NCBI GenBank assembly: GCA_017472735.1
Contig: JAFUOD010000007.1
Coordinates: forward strand, 124,001 to 188,000
Direction of reading: 5' to 3'
DNA from: Oscillospiraceae bacterium
GTDB taxonomy: Bacteria; Bacillota; Clostridia; Oscillospirales; Ruminococcaceae
DNA: 64,000 nt
The translations under genes were made by a program, and so were the position numbers. The notes below the pieces were generated by a model. It was given only the letters and a program-made list of their open reading frames with translations. It was not told the origin of the DNA and made no database searches. Shown piece by piece: positions 16,142-24,732 of this stretch. The number at the start of each line of letters is the position of its first letter. The stretch's first letter is position 1.

Positions 16142-16822
16142 GTGTCTATTTTGTCTGCTTCATCTTTTCAAGAGTTTTTGATTTATTTATGCACCAAATT
16201 GCTGATCATATTTGCAATTTTGCCCGTTCATGAATATGCCCATGCGTATGCCGCTAAAAAGATGGGCGACAACACCGCTTTAATGCATGGAAGACTTACG
16301 CTTAATCCTCTTAAACACATTGACCCTATCGGTGCAATATTCATTTTACTTGTCGGATTTGGATGGGCTAAGCCGGTTCCCATTAATCCTCGCAACTTCA
16401 GAGATGTCAAAAAGGGCAGTGCTTTAGTTGCATTTGCAGGTCCTTTTTCAAACCTTATCTGTGCAACAATAGGCGCTCTTCTTTACAGAGTGGTAATGAA
16501 TGTCTATTTCCAAACATTATCTGAAGTATGGCTTTATATGTTAATGGCTTTGTCGTTATTTATTCAAATAAACATTTCGTTAGCTGTCTTTAATCTTATT
16601 CCCATACCACCGCTTGACGGTTCACACATTTTGTTCAGCTTTGCGCCTTATAAAGTAATCAGCTTTATGCATCGTTATCAGCAGATTCTTTATTACGGCA
16701 TGATAATCATGCTTGCTGCAGGAATATTAAGCGGTCCGTTCAGCACGGTTGTGGGCTGGATTTATGAAGGTTTAATCAATATCTTTTTCTGGGTCGATAA
16801 GCTGTTCTTATTATTTACATAA
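16142..16822 (+). CDS. Site-2 protease family protein (peptidase M50)
   Basis: A 226-residue polytopic membrane zinc protease. The zinc motif HEYAH (H30, E31, H34) lies in the first membrane segment, and the third ligand is expected in IPIPPLDGSH about residue 160. A conserved LNPLKHIDPIGAI stretch follows the active-site helix, as in the small YwhC/Rip3-like branch. These enzymes cut transmembrane anchors; no substrate gene is evident here. Start GTG with AAAGGAG upstream. It is 15 bases from scpA, and M50 genes next to scpAB are common in Clostridia and Bacilli. Confidence 0.9.
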   Translation: MSILSASSFQEFLIYLCTKLLIIFAILPVHEYAHAYAAKKMGDNTALMHGRLTLNPLKHIDPIGAIFILLVGFGWAKPVPINPRNFRDVKKGSALVAFAGPFSNLICATIGALLYRVVMNVYFQTLSEVWLYMLMALSLFIQINISLAVFNLIPIPPLDGSHILFSFAPYKVISFMHRYQQILYYGMIIMLAAGILSGPFSTVVGWIYEGLINIFFWVDKLFLLFT

Positions 16823-16837
16823 TTAGGTGGAATTAAA

Positions 16838-17554
16838 ATGATTTCAATTTCATACAGACTTGAAAGCTTTGAAGGCCCATTAGACCTGTTGCTGTATTTA
16901 ATTTCTAAGCACAAGCTGAACATTAACGACATTCAGATATCGCTTTTGTTAGAGCAATATTTAGAATATATCGACGGTATTTCCGAGCAAGATTTTGAAT
17001 ATGCCGGCGAATTTTTAGAAATGGCCGCAAGACTTATACTTATTAAGACGCTGTCGCTCTTGCCTAAGCACGAGGAAGCACAGGAGATGAAGCGTGAGCT
17101 TGAAGGCAGGCTTATCGAATATTCGTTATGCAAGCTTGCAGCAAAGCGTTTGACCGAGCAGTATGTGGGAGACAAGGTCTTCGTTCGAGGTCCCGAGAAG
17201 CTTGAAGAGATTAAGACCTACACTCATACTCACGAGCCCGACGACCTGCTTGCAGCATATTTTGGAATATCCGATAAAAAGCTAAAATCACGACCTGTTG
17301 AAGCATCAGCCTTTAAGCCTATAGTTTCACATAAAATCGTAGCGGTATCTACCAAGATTATTTATGTTTTGCGTAAGCTTTACAGAACAGGCAGCTGTTC
17401 TATGGCAGGACTTTATGACGGTATAACCGATAAATCTGAAAAGGTGGCAACGTTCTTAGCTATTTTAGAGCTTACAAAATCGGGCAGAATTATGCTTAAC
17501 GATGACAACACAATGATAACATTTGATAGGAAGAGAAAAATTAATGCAACTTAA
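16838..17554 (+). CDS. scpA: Segregation and condensation protein A
   Basis: A 238-residue kleisin subunit of the SMC-ScpA-ScpB condensin complex, which bridges SMC heads for chromosome organisation. The family opening FEGPLDLLLYLI and helix DIQISLLLEQYLEYI are present, followed by AARLILIKTLSLLP. The C-terminal winged helix that binds the other SMC head covers about the last 80 residues. Its end overlaps scpB by 11 bases. Confidence 0.95.
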   Translation: MISISYRLESFEGPLDLLLYLISKHKLNINDIQISLLLEQYLEYIDGISEQDFEYAGEFLEMAARLILIKTLSLLPKHEEAQEMKRELEGRLIEYSLCKLAAKRLTEQYVGDKVFVRGPEKLEEIKTYTHTHEPDDLLAAYFGISDKKLKSRPVEASAFKPIVSHKIVAVSTKIIYVLRKLYRTGSCSMAGLYDGITDKSEKVATFLAILELTKSGRIMLNDDNTMITFDRKRKINAT

Positions 17555-18098
17555 TGAAAAAATTTCCGTAATCGAGGCAATACTCTTTGCAAGCGGCGAA
17601 CCTGTTGAGTTCGACAGGTTAGCTCAGGCGGCAGATGTAGAACTGTCTACGCTTCACAAGCTTATTTCACTTTTAAATTCAAATCTTGCAGAAAGAGATT
17701 CTGCTCTTGAGATTTTAAGACTTGATGAAACATATCAGCTCGCTACAAAAAAGCAATTTGCTCCATTCATTCGTGCAGCAATGGAAACAAGGAAAAGTGC
17801 GACGCTTTCTCCGGCCGCTATGGAGACATTAACTATAATCGCGTACAATCAGCCTGTAACCAGAAGTTTTATTGATGATATTAGAGGCGTAGATTCAGCA
17901 GGTGTTGTTTCTAACCTCTTGGAAAAAGAGCTTATTGAAGAAGCAGGACGTTTAGATGTGCCCGGCAAGCCTATACTTTTTAAAACGACCAATAATTTCT
18001 TGCGTTGCTTTAAGCTTTCTTCAATTGCCGACCTGCCGCCGTTGCCTACTGATAACTCTCAGGTAACGTTTGACGATGTAGCAACCGACGAAGAATAA
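17544..18098 (+). CDS. scpB: Segregation and condensation protein B
   Basis: A 184-residue double winged-helix protein that dimerises and clamps ScpA in the condensin complex. Seen: IEAILFASGEPV at the N-terminus, ETLTIIAYNQPVTRSFIDDIRGVDS in the middle and GRLDVPGKPILFKTT near the end, all hallmark stretches. ATG 17544 is chosen over upstream in-frame codons because AGGAAGAG precedes it and the protein then starts at the usual point. Translation is probably coupled to scpA through the overlap. Confidence 0.95.
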   Translation: MQLNEKISVIEAILFASGEPVEFDRLAQAADVELSTLHKLISLLNSNLAERDSALEILRLDETYQLATKKQFAPFIRAAMETRKSATLSPAAMETLTIIAYNQPVTRSFIDDIRGVDSAGVVSNLLEKELIEEAGRLDVPGKPILFKTTNNFLRCFKLSSIADLPPLPTDNSQVTFDDVATDEE

Positions 18099-18132
18099 TT
18101 CTTGCTGACACTTTTACGAAAGGAAGGGTGAT

Positions 18133-18912
18133 ATGACGGCGTTATATATTACTTTAGGCATAATTGCCGGCATTATTTTAATAATTTACATCCTTCTTCG
18201 CATATCTGTGTGCGCTTATGTTGATGCTACCAACGAGCATTTAAGGGTTAAAGTAAAATATATATGTTTTGAGCTTTATAAATTTGAAAAGGAGTTTAAG
18301 AGCACAGCGGACAACCCTGCTTTTGAACTGGTAGATCTTGATGAAGCAGATGATATCGGTTCTAAGCAGAAGCAGGAATCTTCAGCGCCAAAAGCAAAGC
18401 CCTCTGAAAAGAAAAAGAACGAAGATACTGCCGATGCTTCGGACATGACCGATGAAGAGCTTTTGAAGGGTGAAAGCTCTGAAACTGAAGAGAAGCCCAA
18501 AAAGAGTGTAAAAGAGATTTTAGATGAATATCTGCCTTATGTACCCGTTGCGAAAAAAGCTTTAAAAAAGCTCTTAAAGTTGATCCGTTTTTATAACCTT
18601 GATCTTATCGTTACGATCGGCGACAACGACGCTTATGAAGCGGCAATGAAGTTTGGCAAGTTCAATATACTCATTTATTCATCATTGGCGCTTTTGTGCA
18701 CAGCGTTCAGCGTTAACATCAAGCACACCGAGGTTAAGTGTGATTTTGAAAACCCTCAAACTCAAGCGTCTCTTAACACCATAGTTAAAGTAAGACCCAG
18801 CGCTGTTTTGGCACTTGCAGTATATTTAGGTATAAATTACTTAAAATTAAGGCACAATCAAAAGAAAAAGGAAAAACGTTTAAATAAAGAAAAGGAGAAT
18901 TCAAATGTCTGA
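18133..18912 (+). CDS. DUF2953 domain protein (YtfI-like)
   Basis: A 259-residue protein with one N-terminal membrane segment (residues 3-25), a charged low-complexity stretch rich in Lys/Glu/Ser (about 75-125), and a DUF2953 region toward the C-terminus (TIGDNDAYEAAMKFGKFN). It overlaps the gerW start by 8 bases. In Bacillus subtilis the DUF2953 gene ytfI is likewise next to ytfJ (gerW), which supports the call and suggests a role around the spore or its envelope. Biochemical function unknown. Confidence 0.75.
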   Translation: MTALYITLGIIAGIILIIYILLRISVCAYVDATNEHLRVKVKYICFELYKFEKEFKSTADNPAFELVDLDEADDIGSKQKQESSAPKAKPSEKKKNEDTADASDMTDEELLKGESSETEEKPKKSVKEILDEYLPYVPVAKKALKKLLKLIRFYNLDLIVTIGDNDAYEAAMKFGKFNILIYSSLALLCTAFSVNIKHTEVKCDFENPQTQASLNTIVKVRPSAVLALAVYLGINYLKLRHNQKKKEKRLNKEKENSNV

Positions 18913-19321
18913 AAAGAACAATAATTTAGAGGCATTAGTAAAAACCGCTATCGAGAAGATCAAAGAAATGGTAGATGTAGAAACTGTTATCGGCAACCCC
19001 ATAACTGCGCCCAATGGCACAGTTATCATTCCTGTTTCTAAAATCTCAGTAGGTTTTGCATCCGGCGGCTCCGACTTGCCAAACAAAAACGCTAAAGACC
19101 TTTTCGGCGGCGGCACAGGCGGCGGTCTTACAATTCAGCCCTTGGCGTTCATCACCATCTTACCCGATGGCAATGTTAAGCTTTTGCAGATGACTATTAA
19201 CGCACCCAAGGAAAACGCTGCACTTGCTATGATTCCCGATATTATTGACAAGGTCACCGACTTTATTTCTAAGAACAAGAACGAATCGGGCGAAGAAGCC
19301 GAAGATACTTCCGCCGAGTAA
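18905..19321 (+). CDS. gerW: GerW family sporulation protein (YtfJ-like)
   Basis: A 138-residue protein with the conserved order of the family: an N-terminal helix, VIGNPITAPNGTVIIPVSKIS, and a glycine-rich loop (FGGGTGGGLTIQP). In Bacillus subtilis YtfJ is needed for proper germination with alanine and is made in sporulating cells. GGAG lies before the ATG, which overlaps the end of the DUF2953 gene. Recognised with high confidence by the glycine-rich centre. Confidence 0.9.
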   Translation: MSEKNNNLEALVKTAIEKIKEMVDVETVIGNPITAPNGTVIIPVSKISVGFASGGSDLPNKNAKDLFGGGTGGGLTIQPLAFITILPDGNVKLLQMTINAPKENAALAMIPDIIDKVTDFISKNKNESGEEAEDTSAE

Positions 19322-19379
19322 CGCATTTTTTAAAGCTTTGTCCATAAACTATACCGATATTTATTTTCGGAGGTAGTTT

Positions 19380-20456
19380 ATGAATATAAGAAGAATCATC
19401 ATTTGCTTAATTTGCTTGGCTTTGACATCGTGCTTGTGTGTGCCCGTGAATGCCGAGGAAGACATATCCGTTTCGGCAGGTTCCGCTATATTGATCGAGC
19501 CTAACAGCGGTAAGGTGCTTTATTCTAAAAACGCTGATAAATGCGTTCAAATGGCGAGCACCACAAAAATCATGTCGACAATCCTAACGCTTGAATCGGG
19601 AAACCCGGACGATGAGTTCGTTGTTGACACAAACGCCATTATGGTCGAGGGGTCATCAATGGGTCTGCGCCCGGGCGATATTGTAACAAAACGTATGCTT
19701 TGCTATGGCATGATGCTTCCAAGCGGTAACGATGCCGCAAATGCTTCGGCGGTCGCAGTGTCGGGAGATATAGAAAGCTTTGTTAAACTTATGAATGACA
19801 AAGCGAAAGAGCTTGGACTTGAAAACACCCATTTTGTTACGCCCTCGGGCTTAGATGACGACACAAACGAGCACTATTCTTCAGCCTACGATATGGCAAA
19901 GCTTACAGCATATGCAATGCAAAATGATGATTTTAAAGAAATTTGTTCTACAAAAGAAATCAGTTTCGAGGTAGGAGAAGAAAGAACCGTCTGGCTCAGC
20001 AACTCGAACAAGCTTTTGCGAAGCTATGACGGATGCATCGGTGTGAAGACCGGTTTTACCGACAAAGCCGGCAGATGTTTGATCTCTGCGGTCGAACGAG
20101 GTGGAGTAACTCTTATTTGCGTTACTCTTAATGCACCCAACGACTGGCAGGATCACACAAAGCTTTATGATTACGGATTTGACAAGATCTCGGTGTTCAA
20201 CGTCGGAGGTATATATGTAAATATCCCCGGTGTGGGAGGAGACAGTGATATTGTCACCCTTTATGCCGAAGATGAATATCTTGTTTTCCCTAAAGATGAA
20301 AATATTATAATTGAAAAGCAGATAATAGTTCCAAGGTTTGTTTATGCTCCTCTTGATAACGGCTCGATTGTCGGCAGAATCGACTATTATGCCAATAACG
20401 AGCTTGTTTATTCTGCTCCTCTTATTTTATTAGAGGATTTTTTATCGGCGAACTAA
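19380..20456 (+). CDS. dacF: D-alanyl-D-alanine carboxypeptidase (DacF/DacB type)
   Basis: A 358-residue exported penicillin-binding protein that trims the terminal D-Ala from peptidoglycan stem peptides. The signal peptide covers about residues 1-25. The serine-peptidase triad motifs are all present: STTK (S60, K63), SGN (S115, N117) and KTG (from K223). A C-terminal beta domain follows but no clear amphipathic anchor is obvious. Its neighbourhood (gerW, rluB, scpAB) resembles the Bacillus dacB/scp/rluB region, so a role in spore or forespore wall is plausible but not proven. CGGAGG precedes the ATG. Confidence 0.92.
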   Translation: MNIRRIIICLICLALTSCLCVPVNAEEDISVSAGSAILIEPNSGKVLYSKNADKCVQMASTTKIMSTILTLESGNPDDEFVVDTNAIMVEGSSMGLRPGDIVTKRMLCYGMMLPSGNDAANASAVAVSGDIESFVKLMNDKAKELGLENTHFVTPSGLDDDTNEHYSSAYDMAKLTAYAMQNDDFKEICSTKEISFEVGEERTVWLSNSNKLLRSYDGCIGVKTGFTDKAGRCLISAVERGGVTLICVTLNAPNDWQDHTKLYDYGFDKISVFNVGGIYVNIPGVGGDSDIVTLYAEDEYLVFPKDENIIIEKQIIVPRFVYAPLDNGSIVGRIDYYANNELVYSAPLILLEDFLSAN

Positions 20457-20485
20457 CTGCTTTTTAATTGAAAGGACATAAATCA

Positions 20486-21250
20486 ATGGAAGTCAGAGTA
20501 CAGAAACTTATCGCTGAAAGCGGATATTGCTCTCGCCGAAAAGCTGAAGAACTTATATCCGAAAAGCGTGTAAAGATAAACGGCAGGCCCTGCAATCTTG
20601 GCGATAAAGCCGATAAGACAAAGGATATCATCAGCATTGACGGCGAAAACCTTTATATCGAAAAGAAGCGGAGCTTTATTTATATAATGCTTAACAAACC
20701 GCGCGGTTACGTTACAACAATGAGCGACGAAATGGGAAGACGCTGTGTTACCGACCTTTTAGAAGGTGTTGAAGAGCGTGTTTTCCCAATTGGCAGACTC
20801 GACCGCAACTCAGAAGGCTTGCTTTTGTTCACTAACGACGGCGACCTTGCAAACAAAATCATGCACCCAAGCTGTCACGTATCTAAAACCTACAGGGTCA
20901 CCGTACACTCTGACGTAAATGAGGATCAGGTCTTAGAACTTACGAATGGAGTGGAAATTGACGGACGTATGACTATGCCTGCTTCTGTTTCTGTTTTAAC
21001 TAAAGAACCCGAAAGAACCGTTTTGCAGATAACGATTAAAGAGGGAAGAAACCGTCAGGTAAGAAAAATGTGCGAGGCAGTAGGACTTGAGGTTGCGCGC
21101 CTTAAAAGAACATCTGTCGGTCCGTTAAAGCTTGGCATGCTTAAACCGGGTACCTACCGCGAGCTTACCTCTGCCGAGCTTACAGCTTTGCGAAATTCAA
21201 TCTCGAAAGGAACTGAGACCAATGCTTCAAATCGTAAAAAGAAAAGATAA
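20486..21250 (+). CDS. rluB: 23S rRNA pseudouridine synthase (RluB/RsuA family)
   Basis: A 254-residue protein with an N-terminal S4 RNA-binding domain (VQKLIAESGYCSRRKAEELI) and a pseudouridine synthase domain whose catalytic Asp106 is in GRLDRNSEGLLLFTND. KEGRNRQVRKM near the C-terminus is a second family motif. ATG 20486 is chosen because GAAAGGA lies 9 bases upstream. The 3' end overlaps the next small gene by 29 bases. RluB in Firmicutes modifies the 23S peptidyl-transferase region; an RsuA-like 16S target cannot be excluded. Confidence 0.92.
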   Translation: MEVRVQKLIAESGYCSRRKAEELISEKRVKINGRPCNLGDKADKTKDIISIDGENLYIEKKRSFIYIMLNKPRGYVTTMSDEMGRRCVTDLLEGVEERVFPIGRLDRNSEGLLLFTNDGDLANKIMHPSCHVSKTYRVTVHSDVNEDQVLELTNGVEIDGRMTMPASVSVLTKEPERTVLQITIKEGRNRQVRKMCEAVGLEVARLKRTSVGPLKLGMLKPGTYRELTSAELTALRNSISKGTETNASNRKKKR

Positions 21251-21596
21251 CAGCGGTTACGAATCAATTCTTTCGGGGTTAGGCTTAACTGATATTTCGA
21301 GTGTCAAGATTTCCGAAGCTGTTTCAAATAACGGCATTGACGGATATGTTATTTATAATTTTTTTGATGACTGCATTACGATATATGATGTGAATTCTTA
21401 TGGCGACTTGATGATTTTTGACGGACTGGTAAGAAGCGCTTTGTTTTTGGCTGCAATGTCTGGCATTGAAAAAGCTGTATTCGAAAATCCCGAAAGATCG
21501 GAACTGATAGAACTAAAATTTATCACCGATAACAGTAACGTTTTAGAGCCTATAAGCGAAAAACTTGGTGGCTGTGAACACTGCAGGCATAATTGA
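21222..21596 (+). CDS. Small protein of unknown function downstream of rluB (acetyltransferase-like?)
   Basis: A 124-residue protein whose ATG lies inside the end of rluB, 9 bases after GAAAGGA. The central part (GDLMIFDGLVRSALFLAAMSG) and the ending ISEKLGGCEHCRHN recall the last strands and helices of GNAT acetyltransferases, where a pyrophosphate-loop helix is followed by an ExLG turn, but no clear acetyl-CoA loop is seen. The cysteines near the C-terminus could bind a metal. I do not recognise it with certainty. The 29-base overlap and shared operon make translation likely. Confidence 0.55.
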   Translation: MLQIVKRKDNSGYESILSGLGLTDISSVKISEAVSNNGIDGYVIYNFFDDCITIYDVNSYGDLMIFDGLVRSALFLAAMSGIEKAVFENPERSELIELKFITDNSNVLEPISEKLGGCEHCRHN

Positions 21597-21624
21597 GATT
21601 AACAGATATGTGGAGGACATAACA

Positions 21625-23067
21625 ATGAACAACGTAAACTATACAATGCTTTGTGACTTTTATGAGCTTACAATGGGCAGTGGATATTTTGAAAAAGGTT
21701 ACAAGGATAAAATCTGTTATTTCGATGTGTTTTATAGACGTGTGCCCGACGGAGGCGGATATGCCATTGCCTGCGGCCTTGAACAGATAATCGACTATAT
21801 CAATGATCTTCACTTCGATGATAAGGATATCGCGTACTTAAAGAAAAAAGGAATCTTTTCCGATGAATTCCTAAATTACCTTAAAGAGTTTAAGTTTACC
21901 GGCGATATCTGGGCTGTTCCGGAGGGTACGGTCGTTTTTCCGAACGAACCGATAATGACAGTGCGTGCGCCTGCAATTCAAGCTCAGCTGATAGAGACAT
22001 TTGTACTTCTGACAATAAATCATCAGTCGCTTATTGCAACCAAAGCTAACCGAATTGTTCGTGCAGCAAACGGTAAAGCAATTTCCGAATTCGGTTCTCG
22101 CCGTGCACATGGACCTGATGCTGCTGTTTTGGGCGCACGTGCGGCTTATATCGGCGGCTGCGCCGCAACTGCCTGCACGTTGACGGATTTGGAATATGGC
22201 GTGCCTGCAACAGGCACAATGGCTCATGCTTGGGTGCAAATGTTTGATTCTGAATATGATGCATTTAAAGCATATTGTGAGGTTTATCCAAACTCTGCAA
22301 CTCTTTTGGTTGATACCTATAACGTGCTTAAAAGCGGTGTTCCCAACGCAATTAAAGTGTTTGATGAGGTGTTAAAGCCCAAGGGTTGCCGCCCTGTCGG
22401 CATTCGTCTCGACTCGGGTGACATTACATACCTCTCAAACAAAGCAAGACAGATGCTTGATGACGCAGGTTACCCCGATTGCAAGATCGTTGCTTCTAAC
22501 TCGCTCGATGAATACCTTATAAGAGATATGCTTATGCAAGGAGCAAAGGTCGATTTATTTGGCGTTGGCGAAAGACTCATCACTTCTAAGTCTTCAGCTG
22601 TGTTTGACGGTGTATATAAGCTTGTCGCTGTTGAAGGCGAAAACAACGAGATCACACCTAAAATCAAAATTTCCGAGAACGTTCAAAAAATCACTAACCC
22701 TCATTTTAAAAAGGTTTACAGATTTTATGACAATGCTAATAATAAGGCATTAGCTGACCTTATGTGCGTACACGACGAAGTGATTGACGATACTAAGCCT
22801 ATAGAGATTTTCGATCCTGACTACGTCTGGAAGCGTCAGGTTTTAGAAAACTACACTGCTCGTGAGCTTTTGGTCCCTATTTTTGTAAACGGTAAGTGCA
22901 TATACAACAAGCCCGACCTTAAGGAAATCAAAGAGCATTGCGCTCGCGAGGTTGCAACGATGTGGGAAGAGGTTATACGTTTTGAAAATCCTCATGCCTA
23001 TTATGTTGACCTTTCACCCAAGCTTTGGAATATAAAGCATGCACTTCTTTCTAACAGTTCAAGATAA
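21625..23067 (+). CDS. pncB: Nicotinate phosphoribosyltransferase
   Basis: A 480-residue enzyme that joins nicotinate and PRPP with ATP to give nicotinate mononucleotide for NAD salvage. Seen: LCDFYELTMGSGYF at the N-terminus, SEFGSRRAHGPDAA near residue 155 (substrate-binding Arg/His region), GTMAHAWVQ, and RLDSGDITYLS. ATG 21625 has GGAGG 8 bases upstream; the longer in-frame reading would run into the upstream gene. Next comes a small membrane protein 3 bases later, which may help import a precursor. Confidence 0.93.
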   Translation: MNNVNYTMLCDFYELTMGSGYFEKGYKDKICYFDVFYRRVPDGGGYAIACGLEQIIDYINDLHFDDKDIAYLKKKGIFSDEFLNYLKEFKFTGDIWAVPEGTVVFPNEPIMTVRAPAIQAQLIETFVLLTINHQSLIATKANRIVRAANGKAISEFGSRRAHGPDAAVLGARAAYIGGCAATACTLTDLEYGVPATGTMAHAWVQMFDSEYDAFKAYCEVYPNSATLLVDTYNVLKSGVPNAIKVFDEVLKPKGCRPVGIRLDSGDITYLSNKARQMLDDAGYPDCKIVASNSLDEYLIRDMLMQGAKVDLFGVGERLITSKSSAVFDGVYKLVAVEGENNEITPKIKISENVQKITNPHFKKVYRFYDNANNKALADLMCVHDEVIDDTKPIEIFDPDYVWKRQVLENYTARELLVPIFVNGKCIYNKPDLKEIKEHCAREVATMWEEVIRFENPHAYYVDLSPKLWNIKHALLSNSSR

Positions 23068-23070
23068 TTT

Positions 23071-23619
23071 ATGAGAAAACTAAGCTTTAACATTGCTCTC
23101 GGAGGCATAATCTCGGCACTTTGCATATTAATGATGTTTTTGGTAAGTGTTTTGCCTTTCTTTGTGTATGTTTTTCCAATGCTATGCAGTTTTTTGATCT
23201 GCATAGTATATTATGAAAGCGGTTTAAAGATATCGCTTATCACTTATTTAAGCGTTGCTATTCTTTCGCTGATTCTATCGCCCGATAAAGAATCTGCACT
23301 TATTTTCACGGCGTTTTTCGGTTATTATCCCATGGCCAAAATATTTCTTGATAAGATGCGTTATTCAATTCTTCGCAGAGTTATAAAGTTTGCTTTGTTT
23401 AACGCATCAGTCATTGCATCTTATTATGCTCTTATCAATATTTTCGGCGTAGTCGATATGGCTGAGATAGGTGAGGGCTTCGGAAAATACAGCGTACTTA
23501 TTTTGTTAGTTGTCGCAAATATATCGTTTATAGCGTATGATTTTGCAATAGGCGTTCTTAGCGTCAGATATCTCGCAGGCTGGCGAAAGCTTTTGTTTAA
23601 AGGTATTAAAACTCAGTAG
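23071..23619 (+). CDS. Small integral membrane protein, possible ECF transporter S component
   Basis: A 182-residue protein with five or six hydrophobic segments and few charges outside loops. The size and hydrophobic layout, plus an N-terminal Arg/Lys and Ala-rich first helix (NIALGGIISALCIL), are like substrate-binding S components of ECF vitamin transporters. FFGYYPMAKIFL in the middle is a distinctive stretch I cannot assign. The gene starts 3 bases after pncB, with only a weak Shine-Dalgarno, so it is probably translated by coupling. The niacin idea is inference from the neighbour. Confidence 0.5.
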   Translation: MRKLSFNIALGGIISALCILMMFLVSVLPFFVYVFPMLCSFLICIVYYESGLKISLITYLSVAILSLILSPDKESALIFTAFFGYYPMAKIFLDKMRYSILRRVIKFALFNASVIASYYALINIFGVVDMAEIGEGFGKYSVLILLVVANISFIAYDFAIGVLSVRYLAGWRKLLFKGIKTQ

Positions 23620-23628
23620 GAGGTACAA

Positions 23629-24324
23629 ATGAAAGTTAAAAACAAAAAGACTTTTAAAATTGTTTCATTTGTTATCTTTGCTGTAGTAATTGCCTTTTTA
23701 ACGATCGTGTGCATACCTCTTGCTAAAATGCTTATCAGCGAGGAGGGCAGGGCACAGCTTGAAGCCATTATTGCAAATGATCTTGGCTGGGGAATTGTGA
23801 TATTTTTAGTCTTGCAGGTTTTGCAGGTTATCGTTGCATTAATTCCCGGCGGTGTTATTCAAATACTCGGCGGCGTACTTTTCGGTGGCTTTTGGGGAAC
23901 TATCCTTTGCATTTTGGGTATTCTTTTGGGTACAGTTATCATATATGTAATGGTAAAGAATTTTGGCAAGCCGTTGGTAGAGGCTGTGTTTGACGAAAAG
24001 GTTGTAAAAAGATTCAGCTTCTTGCAGGATTCAAAGAAGCTTGAGCTTGTCATATTCATCCTTTTCCTTATACCCGGTATACCAAAGGATCTGCTAACTT
24101 ATGTTGCCCCTCTTACACCAATTAAAATGACCGACTTTTTGTTGCTTTCAACCCTTGCAAGGATTCCCGCTATAATAATGTCAACGGTTTTCGGTTCATC
24201 ATTAAGCGACGGTAACATTTTTACTGCAATAGTTATTTTTGTAATAGTTGCAGTGCTTGGCATTGTTGGCATTTTGTATAAAGATAAGCTGTTAAATGTT
24301 TTAAGAAATTTAAAAAGAAAATAG
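23629..24324 (+). CDS. TVP38/TMEM64 family (DedA-like) membrane protein
   Basis: A 231-residue protein with several membrane helices. The core includes IPGGVIQILGGVLFGGFWGTILC, split as reentrant helices with Gly-rich turns, and LFLIPGIPKDLLTYVAPLT, which is the family's proline/aspartate motif. Members of this group are thought to move or scramble lipids such as undecaprenyl phosphate; the exact role here is unknown. AGGAGG precedes the ATG. It ends the run that began at the site-2 protease, with no clear terminator before the tRNA promoter. Confidence 0.85.
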   Translation: MKVKNKKTFKIVSFVIFAVVIAFLTIVCIPLAKMLISEEGRAQLEAIIANDLGWGIVIFLVLQVLQVIVALIPGGVIQILGGVLFGGFWGTILCILGILLGTVIIYVMVKNFGKPLVEAVFDEKVVKRFSFLQDSKKLELVIFILFLIPGIPKDLLTYVAPLTPIKMTDFLLLSTLARIPAIIMSTVFGSSLSDGNIFTAIVIFVIVAVLGIVGILYKDKLLNVLRNLKRK

Positions 24325-24344
24325 TTTAATTTCCAAATTAACTC

Positions 24345-24373
24345 TTGACAATACGCCTCGTTGATGATATAAT
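24345..24373 (+). promoter_or_regulatory. Strong consensus promoter for the tRNA-Gly/tRNA-Arg pair
   Basis: Perfect TTGACA (24345-24350), 17 bases, perfect TATAAT (24368-24373), 28 bases before the first tRNA, as expected for a stable RNA promoter. Confidence 0.88.
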
Positions 24374-24401
24374 AACTTTCGTTGCTTCGGGGCGCATCCA
24401 T

Positions 24402-24475
<74 letters not shown>

Positions 24476-24479
24476 ATCT

Positions 24480-24556
<77 letters not shown>

Positions 24557-24557
24557 T

Positions 24558-24596
24558 AAAAACAAAAAGGACTCATTTGGAGTCCTTTTTGTTTTT
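24558..24596 (+). terminator. Terminator of the tRNA pair
   Basis: A long perfect stem AAAAACAAAAAGGACT / AGTCCTTTTTGTTTTT with a 7-base loop immediately after tRNA-Arg. Confidence 0.92.
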
Positions 24597-24669
24597 ATTA
24601 CTTGATTCGAATATTTGAAGTTTTGTTGAAATTCGATTGCTATTTCAATGCAATATTATATTTCAAATA

Positions 24670-24698
24670 TTGCAATTTGCATTCATAAATGTTATTAT
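24670..24698 (+). promoter_or_regulatory. Promoter with overlapping palindrome before the GH3 gene
   Basis: TTGCAA (24670-24675), 17 bases, TATTAT (24693-24698), 34 bases before the ATG. An 8-bp inverted repeat GCAATATT/AATATTGC (24650-24673) overlaps the -35 box and could be an operator. Confidence 0.5.
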
Positions 24699-24732
24699 AA
24701 GTCTATCAACTTCTGCAAAGGAGACATTAATT

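Noticed and set aside
21565..21624. Longer N-terminus for pncB from 21565
   Set aside because: It would overlap the upstream gene and add unrelated residues; GGAGG precedes the ATG at 21625.
21871..22264. Two overlapping minus-strand frames inside pncB
   Set aside because: Shadows of the well-conserved pncB reading frame.
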